Source: Guadua angustifolia
Lineage: Eukaryota; Streptophyta; Magnoliopsida; Poales; Poaceae
Reading direction: 5' to 3'
NCBI GenBank assembly: GCA_036346375.1
Contig: CM070512.1
Location: forward strand, 37,184,466 to 37,248,465
Length of the DNA stretch: 64,000 nt
Numbering within the stretch: the first letter of the stretch is position 1; the number at the start of each line of letters is the position of its first letter. The notes under the pieces were generated by a model. It ran no database searches. It worked only from the letters and a program-made list of their open reading frames with translations, and was not told where the DNA came from. Made by a program: the position numbers and the translations under genes. Below are positions 34,955-45,257 of this stretch, in pieces.

Positions 34955-36901
34955 GTTATTGGACCAATCCGGTCAAATCCGGCCATAAAACAACAAAAAT
35001 GGAAAAATCCTGAAATTTCACCCAAAAATGAAATTAGTGTAGTAATTTCAAAACTTTTTATCCATCCGGTATTTTGGATTCCGTGGTGGCCTGAAATCCG
35101 ATATTTCGGCAAAATTTCTAACCTGCAACCAACCAACCAAGAACAGGGAAACTATTCTAGGGCTATTGTGGGATGTGAAATCCATTTGGTCTTTTTGCTC
35201 ATGTGTTTAGCAAAACATGAGCTAATCTCAGAGATTCTTCTTCTTATATTGGACACATTGTGGAATCATACTTTAGATGGATTCGCCGCATGAAGTATCC
35301 GGGGAAATATGGGTCAGGACCCAAATATCGGATATTGCCCTGTTTGGATATCCGGTTATGATCTGGCCCAGTCAGCCCACCCCATAGTCTCCTGGCGACC
35401 TGGCCCATCTGGGCATCCGGCCATTCCCCACCCCATTAATCATGACCCAATCCCATTCCCTAATGGCCGTATGAGGCTACGAGTCTTGTCTACCTGAGTG
35501 CCTGTCACCTCATGCCCTAAATCCCTAATAGCCATGGCTTGAATGCTTGATCCCCATTCGGCTATTCTCCACCCCAACACCCCCACCCCTAGCAGTGTGA
35601 CCAACGTCTCGGCTCGCCCCTCTCCCTGGCGGACGGCAGCGTCTCGCCCCCCACGGGCCACAACCGACCCCTTAACTGCGTCTCCCTCCACCCCCTCCCC
35701 CGGCGGCATCTCCCCCAGCCAGCTTCTGTTGCCCACTGATCACTGACTCGCCTAGATCTGATCTCCCTCGAGCGGTAAAAGTTCTATTCTTTGTTTCTAA
35801 ATGCATCCCTCGTTTTTTTCCGGTTAAAACAAGTTTTTGGCGAACTTCCAAAAGGCTAAATGGGTGCTGTTTAGAGAAAAATCTGAACAATAAATCATAA
35901 TTTGAGAGTAAAGTCTATAGATTCATTAAATATAATTACCATCTGTTGGTGCCTAAAATCATAACTCTGTAACAAGTTATCTGAATGTATGGTCTTTGAC
36001 TAACTATCAATAGATAACAGCCTCTCAAATAGATTGCACTATGTGCGCATAGATTCATCAAGTAGACTATCTTCTTCATGTCAAATGCCAAGGAGGCCGA
36101 ATGATGTAAGAGTGAAGTGGCCCCAAATTCCCATAGTTATCAGCGTTTTTTAGCTGGAGATTTCCGATTTCTATTATTAGAAACTAGCAGAGTTTACAGA
36201 AGTTCCAATCATAATAAAGAAAGAGAGAATAAGGCTACGAAGCAGGCAGGGTGATCAGCATCCCTTAACTGCAACAGCAACCCAAAAGGTACCCAAAAGC
36301 AACAGAGAAAGGCAACAAAATCTAAGACCAAAGTTTTAGGCTAAGCATGACTCTTTAACTAATTCTAGCCCAACAAAATAAAACTGCACCTAGTGACAGA
36401 AAACTATTTTTTGATCCTTCTTCACAAAAGCCACTCGACAAACTTCAGATCATTCAGACCAATTTTCCATCCTTCCTCCCCATCTTCACCATCCCAGGAT
36501 CCTTCGCACACCTGGTTTCATCCTTGCTGAGCCTGAAACACTTCATTTGCAACTTGGCAGGTGTCCCTGAGTCTGAGCTGCCGCAAAATCCTATATCTTC
36601 ATTTGACAGACACGATGATTCATTCCATTCTCAAAACCTTACATTTTTTTAGTACTAATTCTGTACAACTCTACCTTATGTTGTGTTAAAGATTCTTCTG
36701 TCTTATCATCCTTATAAAAGTGCACTAGGCATGGTCATAAAAAGTTCGCATTGTTTAATAGGGCGTGTTGATCTGCAGATTGAGGAATACTAACTTACAA
36801 AGGGATTGCAAATAATTGATTTGTCTCCTCACATTTGTTTTTCTTTTATGCAATGGTGTATTCCATACTAATCTTCTGGTGTAACTGGTGTTCTCTGTGG
36901 C
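34955..36901. other. No gene recognised
   Basis: 34955-35129 continues the AT-rich repeat interrupted by the MULE. 35290-35760 is GC-rich, with short GC-rich ORFs on both strands that have no recognisable motif. 35760-36900 is ordinary AT-rich intergenic sequence. Confidence 0.45.
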
Positions 36902-38268
36902 TAGGGGTGGGCACTTTTATACCGAAACCGAAAAACCGAACCGAGTTAACCAAAAATTTCGGTTTTTTCGGTTTTCGGTTCGGTTTTATTTTAGCACTAT
37001 TCGGTTTTCGGTTCGGTTTTCTTATTGCAAAAACCGAAAAAACCAAAAAACCGATTTCTCTGTTGGTCATGGTCACGGTCGGCCTACCAAGTCGCCACTC
37101 ACCAACCCCCCGATCCAATCGGACCAATCCCCATTCGGCCATTCCATTCCCAAACGCGGTCATGTGGGCGGCCAACCCTAAGTCCCTAACCCTAGTTCGG
37201 TTCCCCATCCCCAATTCCCAGAATCCCCAGGCGGCCAGGCACAGATCGGCAGATCCAGTCGGCGGTCTTCGATCTTCGGTCCTCCCAGGCGCCCGGTGGG
37301 TTGCAGCGGCAATGCTGCGCCACCGGCCCTCCCAGCCTAGCGTAAGCCCAGCGGCACCTCCGTCCTCGGTCCTCCCGGTCAGGCCGCAGGCCTTGGCAGC
37401 AGCCCCCCAGCCACCTCCTTGCTCTGTCCTCCGTGGCGCAACCTCCCTGCCGGCGTAGCGCAACCTGATGACACCACCTTCCTGTCCTCCCGGCGCAGCG
37501 CCACCTCCCGTGCTTGATGCGGTGATGCTAGTTTTGGTTAGGTTCTCTTCTCTCCATATTTGTAATCAAACTATTAAATAAAATGATATTATAACACGCC
37601 TTGTTTGTGTCGTGTAACTGCTACATTTCAGAATTTACTTGTCTTGCTACCTAGATTCAAAGTAAGTTGCTTGTCAGGGTTGCTCGCTATCAACATGTAT
37701 TTTCTTGTGCACATCCTCTTGAGCTGATACTCTAGTCATGTATGTTACCCCCTGTTGTGATCACCTTATCATGAGGTATAGTCGGTCTAAATTCAGAAAG
37801 TGTGTATTTCTCAGTTGTTCAACTACGCAAATATAGCTTGAATGATGCTTACATGGAGTGTAGATTTGTCAAATCTTTGCTGTTTTCACCTTACCTTTAC
37901 CTATATGGCTATATACTTGTGGGCTCTGGTCCTTAGTCCTTACTATTTTTTTCAATGCTTCAATGAAGCAGGATTTTCAGGACAATTGACTGCTCAAATC
38001 ATTTGTTAATATCCATTTGGTTGCTTGTCATTAGTCACGCCATGTTGCCATTTGGTTGGTGAGTCTAGCTAAGATCAGACTGCTCCGTATTGAATATTGA
38101 TTGTTAATGTTGCCCGCTATTTGAAAATTCGGTTAACCGAATAACTGAAAAAACCGAACCGAATTAATTCGGTTTATTCGGTTCGGTTTTTTCGGTTAAT
38201 CGGTTTCAGTTCCCGAATTTTTTAGAAACCGAATAAACCGAACCGAAAAAACCAAATGCCCAGGCCTA
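36902..38268. mobile_element. Non-autonomous hAT element, 1.37 kb
   Basis: The element begins TAGGGGTGGGCA and its inverse end is TAGGCCTGGGCA, both typical hAT termini. It is flanked by a perfect 8-bp duplication TCTGTGGC at 36894-36901 and 38269-38276. Subterminal regions are full of ACCGAACCGAA and its complement on both sides (36920-37050 and 38120-38250), likely transposase-binding repeats. The interior has a GC-rich block (37080-37500) and an AT-rich block; no transposase is seen, so it would need a partner element. Confidence 0.92.
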
Positions 38269-38276
38269 TCTGTGGC

Positions 38277-38787
38277 TTATGAAATTCAGGTATGCTGCTT
38301 ATGGAATAAAATCTTTGGTGGATGAGCATAGTGATCTCATTACAGATGCTATCAGCCTATCAACACTTCTATTGAAAACCCATAGCGCCTGCTCCCATCT
38401 CAAAACTCTTCATTTCCCCTTTCAAGCTACCCTCAGCTTGGAGCACTCAGTGACCTGGGTCAGAACACTGTTAAGGCACTTCCAAAGGTCGACCGATAGC
38501 GACCTAGTCATGTTACAAGGATTGTTATAGTACTATTTGGTGAACTTTGATCCTTATGTGATGACTGCATTTTGTTTTCTAAATTGGTTCTTGAACTGTG
38601 GTATATTGTGGCTTTTATTACTTGATCTAGAATTAGTTTGGGCTACCATAGGAAGTGTCAACTAGCAACTGCTTTTGTTGATATATAACTTGTATTTTAT
38701 GTGGTTTGATTCACCGTATATTACTCAATGTATGCGTGTGTTACCTGTATATCTTTATCTGTTTCTGATCCGAATCTGTCACATATC
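38277..38787. other. No convincing gene
   Basis: An 83-residue plus-strand ORF (38279-38530) follows directly on the hAT right flank but has no domain I recognise. The rest is AT-rich up to the CACTA-2 end. Confidence 0.3.
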
Positions 38788-39368
38788 CACTACTACGGAA
38801 AAGGGCCTTTAGTACCGATTTTTGAACCGGTATAGGCCATCCCAGACTGATGCTCAAGGGCATCAATCCCGGTTCCCTCACCCGGTACTGATAGAGTATC
38901 GATCTGGGTTGAAAGTCTGCGTGATGATGCATCGTGAACCCCTGAGGACCTTATTAATACTGGTTGGTGTCTCTAACCCAGATGCGATGATGCCCTCATC
39001 GATCTGCTTGGTTTCTCAATCGTCATCGATGGCTTTATATGTGTGTGTGTCTCCAGTAGCTATTATATATATGTGTGTGTTAAATCACAACTAATTAAAG
39101 CACATATAATCAATCATGCACATTTGCCTGATAATTAAATCACTGAACATTCATTAACAAATTTAATTACATCCAATGTATTACAATATGTACACATATT
39201 TGTTCTTCTGTTCATCGTGTAATGTATTAGACTATGTACACAACTTTAATTACAACTTTAGTATTTCTTTTCCTTCTGTTCATCGGGATCTTTTACGTGC
39301 ATCGCTCTTGCTAGCCGTAGATGTCGACCCCGACAGTTCACCGGTCCTTATTGAAGGGCCCCACCTGT

Positions 39369-40363
39369 TTTAAATTTGGTTCGTGAAACTTGCTTTTTGG
39401 ATTTACGACCTCATCGTAAATGAGTTGTTCTTGGATTGCTCTCACTCGCGCCGACGAGAGTTCCAAAACTTGTTCCGCCAAATATTGAGGCACCTGTTGT
39501 TAAGTCATTAACTAATCAATTCTTGAATTTGTACAAGATATAAGGAGTACCTATACATCATTAAAGCTAGTAATTATATTTACTCACCCCTTTGTCGCCT
39601 TTTAGCATGTGGTTAACGGCTCCGGTTTGGGTGTGCATAAACTCACATACATAGTAGCCACGTAAATTGTTGCCTGGCGGCTGACTCAAGATCTGCGGTG
39701 GAAAACGTTGAAAGCGTGAAATGGATGCAAGGAAATTAAGTTAACTAACTAAAAAGCTAGCATTATGATATACGTACTTGAGAGGCAATTGTAATATCAA
39801 ATTTCTCCTTGAATACGCCCCTGTTTTTAGCATGGAACTGTGCGAATGCACTACACATGTGATTACAAATTATACATGATTAGAATTTGTTTCAAATGGA
39901 AGGAAATAGAACTAGTACAATAATGAAAGGAACAAGAATTAATACTGGTTGAGCGTGTCGATGAAGTTTTGATACTTTTGAACTGGTTTCCTTCTCGAGT
40001 CCATAATTGTGATCAAACTACGATTTAGCTCGATCATAAGAAGAATCTAGTGAAAACTGTACGTAGATATGTCAACATAGATAACTAATTAGTTCTAACA
40101 TCGTGTTATGAAAAAGGAGTAGAACAAGGCGGTACGAAAACACGTACTCAAATGCGTAGGGTAGATATATCTTTGACTTATATTTTTGTCCCATTAGCGC
40201 ATTGTATACGTTAGTCTCTGTATCGCTTGGGTGGACTCCAACGGTTGTCTCATTGATAACTACTGGGTCCATGAAGCCTATGTCAAAAATACGATCCAAG
40301 AAGAAATTAGTTAGACTTGCAAGGTAGTACAGTATAAGGGCGCGCACAATGGTTTTTTGTAAA
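39369..40363 (-). pseudogene. CACTA-2 TNPA/C48 gene, C-terminal protease part
   Basis: This is a C48 (Ulp1/SENP-like cysteine protease) domain, here with lost catalytic-site residues. Minus strand: GFMDPVVINETTVGV at about 40280, KIYLPYAFEY at about 40160, then after a short intron the His codon at 40052-40050 followed by a stop TAG (40049-40047) where the family has Trp (HW). Next come MIELNRSLITIMDSRRK (Asp codon at 40001-39999) and QPPGNNLRGYYVCEFM. In the last motif the family has LCGYYVCEF with the catalytic Cys; here codon 39662-39660 is CGT (Arg). C-terminal helices such as QEQLIYDEVVNPK end near 39369. The upstream gene continues at 49505, beyond CACTA-1. Confidence 0.85.
40361..40363 (+). 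repeat. CACTA-1 target duplication (aaa), left
   Basis: AAA at 40361-40363 and 49502-49504 flank the element, the 3-bp duplication expected of CACTA. Confidence 0.75.
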
Positions 40364-40376
40364 CACTACTACAGAA

Positions 40377-40640
40377 ATCATCATCACAAACGGTTCGTAA
40401 ACATCATCAGAGACAGTTTTATGAACCATCAGTAACAATAAGTCTGTGATGAAGAAGATCATCAGAGACGGTTTTCCACCCGTCTGAGAAAATATATATC
40501 ACAGACGGTTCTTTTAATAAACCGTCAGTGATATTTAATTATCACAGATGGTTATCACAGACGATTTCAAATCATAACCGTTTGTGATACGAACTTATCA
40601 CAGACGGTTACAAATAAGAGCATTTGACATTTCAAATCAT
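40377..40640. repeat. CACTA-1 left subterminal array
   Basis: Many direct and inverted copies of ATCACAGACGGTT or its variants (ACAAACGG, ACAGATGG), typical TNPA-binding sites. Confidence 0.85.
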
Positions 40641-40726
40641 AACCGCCATTATTTATGGTGTTGTTGAAATTTCCATCAATATCACTGCATATTTACAAGG
40701 CACAACTACATAATAAGAACTGCTCA

Positions 40727-41257
40727 GATAGACTTAAAATATAAACATTTTCAGCGCTTTTGTCCTTCTTATGATAATGTTGATGGAACTCACTAATTTC
40801 AATCAAGACATTTGGCCAGTAACCACAATCTTGATCAACTGACACCTTTGGATTTGTTATGCCATTACGTTTTGCCAGCCGTGCCGCGGTCGCAGTGCAG
40901 ACGACATGCTCTTCACTGCGTCATAAAATGGTGCCACGGTGGGAGAACATGGTACTTTGAAAAAATTGTAGATGTACTTCATAGATTACATGTTCTCCCA
41001 CCGTGGCACGCACGGTGACGCCGCGTAAGAGCATGTCGTCCGCATCGTGACCGCGGCACGACGCACGACGCCAAGGGCCACTTCAATGGCATGAAACAAA
41101 TCACACACTCCAAAGGTGTCAAGTTCGATCAAGGCATCATGGTTGCCGCCACCTCGCCATGTCACAAGCGGTCTTGGTTGATTTATTAGTCGAGTTCCAT
41201 CAACATTATCATAAGAAGGGAGAAAAGCGCTAAAAATGTTTATATTTTAAGTCTATC
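40727..41257. repeat. Long imperfect inverted repeat (hairpin) in CACTA-1
   Basis: Left arm 40727-40951 and right arm 40989-41257 are inverse copies with about 37 bp between them. Matches include GACTTAAAATATAAACATTT / AAATGTTTATATTTTAAGTC, CTTCTTATGATAATGTTGATG with its inverse, GGACGACATGCTCTT-type blocks, and CATGTTCTCCCACCGTGGCAC. The right arm has extra inserted sequence. The transcript could fold into one long hairpin. Confidence 0.88.
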
Positions 41258-41679
41258 CCGACGACAAACTCATGCCTCAATGCATATAGGAAGTGTAGAT
41301 ATTCAATTACAACATCTATAACCGATCGTGTCTCGTAAATATTGATGCAACAATACCTAAGTAAATGAAAATTTCAACAACAAACCATAAATAATGGAGG
41401 TTCTCACGAGGTGTAGGAAAAACATCTAGTTCAACAAGCAAGACATTGTTAAGTTGTTGCATTCAAGATGAGCAAATATGTATTAAGGATAATATCATGT
41501 GACAATACAATGAATCGTATAAACAAGAATAACCGCAAGTTTTTGACATATTTTCCTAATGAATACCATTTGACAATTGTACAACTCGAAGTTATCGGCT
41601 GTGGAACGCGCTTTTTTATTTATTACTTGGTGAGCATGAAGTAACAAACTCTCCCTCTAATGTTGCTCAAATGGGTCTC

Positions 41680-44402
41680 ACTCAACGTAGTTGCAACCGT
41701 ACTGCTATTTTTTGTATTGACGATGCTTTGCATGTTGTGGCAAACATAAAATCCACATAGGTTATTTCACGACCTTCTTTGCCGTGGCAATCGCAAATAA
41801 AAAATAGGTTAGTTCTAGAGTCACTATTACGGGTTTGATATAGGATTATTGTGTATAGCGGATACCGTAAAGGCAAAATCATGTCAGTAGTTTAGTCTCG
41901 ATCCTTCAACACTTTGAACGCTCTACGAGATTGCAAAAGGTTAGACTAAGCCATTCCAATAGCAATATAAACTCGAACAACTTACACGACCATGTACGTA
42001 GGAAACGTGATTACCGGTGAGTAATTTTGCGATAGGTACCAAGTCGTGATTTCCGCCACGTCCAGAATCAAGATACTTAACCCGGTTTGTGGTGGTTCAA
42101 TTACAATTAGAACCCAATGAAACCTACACAGTATATCACAATGGACAATGAACTAAAGCGAGTTGTGTGTACAGACAAACCAAAGTATAGCATGTGGTGT
42201 AGCACTTACCCCGGTTATGGGGTAGAAGTATGAATTCTTTATCTTTTGTGCTAGCAATGCTCGTGTCACGATTTCTAACCATGTTTATATCTTCATTCAT
42301 TGTTTGCTTTGAGACTATATGTGGGTCAAGGAAACCCATCGATTGTTTCTTCGTGTCGCTTCAAGTACCATGTATCTATATATACAAAGGCTTAATTATA
42401 TATATATTGGAGGACATTTATCACTATTAGATGAATGTAGACGTGATAGCACACACTTACAATGTCCAAAGATCTCATGAGTGCGCGTCGAGGCGCCGAG
42501 GTTGTAGAGATGGAACAAGTCCAGAAAATCGACCGCGAAGAAGCCCCCCGCTGAGTCGTTGAATAGATGTTCATACTTGAACTTAACCATGATACTTGTT
42601 GTACGTTCATGCTTTGGCTTTCCAACTTGTTGGGTGTACCATAAATGCAATTGTTGGCAAGACATACTAAGTGAAGTTACGCTGCCTTTCGTTAGTAACG
42701 GCTCTCCTAGCTTGTATTGTTTAGCCAACTCAGCAGATGGATAGTCGATTTGTTCTTGCCTTCCTTTCTTCCGTTTGTCCTTGTCTTTCTTTGGTTTGTA
42801 TGAAGCCTTCACGGGAGAGGAATGGGCAAGAAATAAGTCAACATTATGTACATCAAATGGAGTCTGGGCTACGACTGCTGATTTGGTAGCCAACTGATCA
42901 GATACAATAGGCGAATCAGATCGTTGCGGTTGTTGCATGACAGAAGGGACGACCAGGGAGATGTCACTGCTAGGCCATTGGATGAATGTGCCAATGGCAT
43001 CTCCTAGTTTCACGATCTCGTCGTTTGGCGGCTTCTGTAGATCGACAATCTTGAAACTATCAAATACCCCATCCACATTGACCTTGGTGAAACCCGGCGC
43101 TATCATGGTACCGTGCACCATGGTCCCCTTAGTGGATGGATACGCCATGCCCCAGCGTTAGAAGAGGAACGGTGCCATTGTTAATTCTCACTTGGAGATT
43201 GCATTGCGTGGCCACCTTAATGTCACATATAGGATAATTCCCGCTATGTTCATCTATGTTAGGGGCGGATGCACAATGCTCTTATGGACGAAGGGGTGAC
43301 TTGTGGACATACTCGGGCTTGTGCAAGATTTCTTTCTTGATTGTCGAGCCTTTCCTCGAGGCTTCTTATCCTATCATAAAATTCTTCTCTCGCCTCCCTC
43401 AACTTTTCTCTCAACTCTCCTCTCAACTTCTCCTCCAAATTCTTTATAAGATTTGACTCACTTTTCGGCTTTAATTCTCTTCTTATTTCGGTATTTGTCC
43501 GAGTCGTCTGGGAATCCAGTTTTCCATGGAACAAAAACCCTTTGCCTTGTGTATGCGACTGTGGTGTTCCTTGTTTCCCAAGGCCATGGACGGTGCATCT
43601 TTCTCCTCGTCACGCAAAAAGAGCCATCGTCCGTTGTGTACTCAACGCTACCGCAAGATCTCGACAAATTATTTCACTTATGAAGTCATGGACTAATTAC
43701 GTAAAATTGGTAGTTCGATTTATATATTACCAGCGTTATGCACTTCCTCATCATGGGTTTACAAAGGAGATGGTTGCGGAGGACGTGGCGGTGACCTCGC
43801 TCTTAGCCGCCTTTGGCACGTTGATCTGTGATCGATGCAAATGGCGAGATACCCTCCTCGTCCTCCCCGCCCCATTGCGCTCTCTTCCCGCATAGCCAAT
43901 CTTGCCGAGTCTGTGGGGTGAGTGTTCCTTGCTGCAAGGCCTTGTTTGCTTCACTTTGACGCACGAATTCGTCTGTCGTCTTCATCTCAACAAAACGCCG
44001 CCACGTGTCGTCATCAATGAACCCATACTTAGAGTATGGAACCATATCCTTCTTGACGTAGTCTATGAAAAGCGTGTGCTTGAAGGTCTTCCATGCCTTT
44101 CCTGCCACTAGCAGTGCATACCGTCGCACTAGGGGAGCGGATTCTTCTAGAATGTCGAACGATGAAAGAATTTCCATCAGCAAGGCATTACGAGTCTCAA
44201 TAGTCAGCAACCTCCAGGAAGATAGCGTGATTGGAACCCGTTCCCGTGCTACTATCCCACACATATTCCAAAATGCATTCATTGCCTTTTTTGGCTTTGT
44301 AGCGGTCCCATCCTTTGGATCGATCTCCGTAATGGTATATCGGTCTGTTGGCTTTTTGTTTGGTCCTCTTGCAATAGAGTCGATTTTTTCTTTTGTGGGC
44401 AC
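41680..44402 (-). pseudogene. CACTA-1 TNPA/C48 gene (DNA-binding plus Ulp1-like protease)
   Basis: The N-terminal part at 44402-43803 has RGPNKKPTDRYTITEID, RERVPITLSSWRLL, PLVRRYALLVAGKAWKTFK and YSKYGFIDDDTW, the TNPA-like region of grass CACTA elements. It is followed by a coiled-coil-like stretch (EEKLRGELREKLREAREE, about 43460-43380) and by 43148-42396, a DUF8039-like segment with EQIDYPSAELAKQY. The protease part follows: GFLDPHIVSKQT at 42339-42300, HWVLIVIE (His codon 42119-42117), YLDSGRGG (Asp codon 42069-42067) and NNLCGFYVCHNM with the catalytic Cys codon at 41757-41755. The catalytic residues are kept, but frames change between blocks and a stop lies just before NNLCGF (RRS, stop), so the copy is broken. 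The C-terminus beyond 41680 merges with unrecognised sequence. Confidence 0.8.
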
Positions 44403-44527
44403 ATCATTTCCTTGAGATTTATGGATTAGATGACGATATCTTTTTGTAAGTTAAAATAGTTTCAGCGAACTAAAAGAGAAGAACAAATAAAATCAAATTA
44501 GAATGAATAAGTTTGTGGATAGGAGAT

Positions 44528-44734
44528 TATATCACAGACGGTTCTAAAAGAGAACCATCTGTGATGTAGTTATCACAGACGGTTGTATAACATAACAGTC
44601 TGTGATGTTAAGTTATCACAGACGGTTATATAACATAACCGTCTGTGATAATTAACATCACAGACTGTTATGTTATAGAACCATCTGTGATAATTAACAT
44701 CACAGATTGTTATATTATAGAACCGTCTGTGATA
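44528..44734. promoter_or_regulatory. Internal copy of CACTA-1 subterminal array between the two genes
   Basis: At least eight copies of ATCACAGACGGTT and its inverse form here a set of small hairpins (for example AGACGGTTCTAAAAGAGAACCATCT). The array lies directly upstream (5' side) of the leftward TNPA/C48 gene, whose first exon starts at or near 44402. It suggests that the element controls its second gene with the sites used at its ends. Confidence 0.75.
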
Positions 44735-45024
44735 TATACTTTTCACTCACTGTGAGGTTGAAGATCGATTCTTATTCAGTTCAATCTCTTGTCTGTGATC
44801 ACTTTGTTGTATCTTCTGGGAAAGTTGTCTTTAACAGAATATAGACTGTACTGTGGTCAAACCCTAAAATCTGAGAGCAATCACATACTTGCTCTTATTT
44901 CTTCTCATAAATTATTTCTTCTCATCAATTATGTCTGAATGGCCATCTTTGAATCATGTATTTGGAATCATATTGATATTAAGGAAGAAATACTTGCTCT
45001 TATACTCGCATCTTTTCCATCATT

Positions 45025-45125
45025 CCAGATGCTTCACAAGCTACTTACAAAGATCATCACAATCCTATATACATAATTCAGATGCTTCACAAGCTACTTA
45101 CAAAGATCATCACAATCATATGTAC
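45025..45125 (+). repeat. 53-bp tandem duplication
   Basis: CAGATGCTTCACAAGCTACT and the following about 33 bp (ACAAAGATCATCACAATC) occur twice, starting at 45026 and 45080, in the spacer between the two CACTA-1 genes. Confidence 0.9.
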
Positions 45126-45257
45126 AAAGCATGATGGGTCGTATCATCTTTACAATAGCATTAATGTAATATTATTACACATGAAAATTAGTAAACATGA
45201 TGACAATACACCCTTCTCATAACTACTCCACCACATGCTTATTCTTTTGTATGAAAA

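Noticed and set aside
36835..37458. 207-residue plus-strand ORF
   Set aside because: It runs from outside the hAT into it and crosses the terminal repeat; low complexity, no domain.
38279..38530. 83-residue ORF next to the hAT flank
   Set aside because: No domain, no splice context that makes it a credible gene; left as unclassified sequence.
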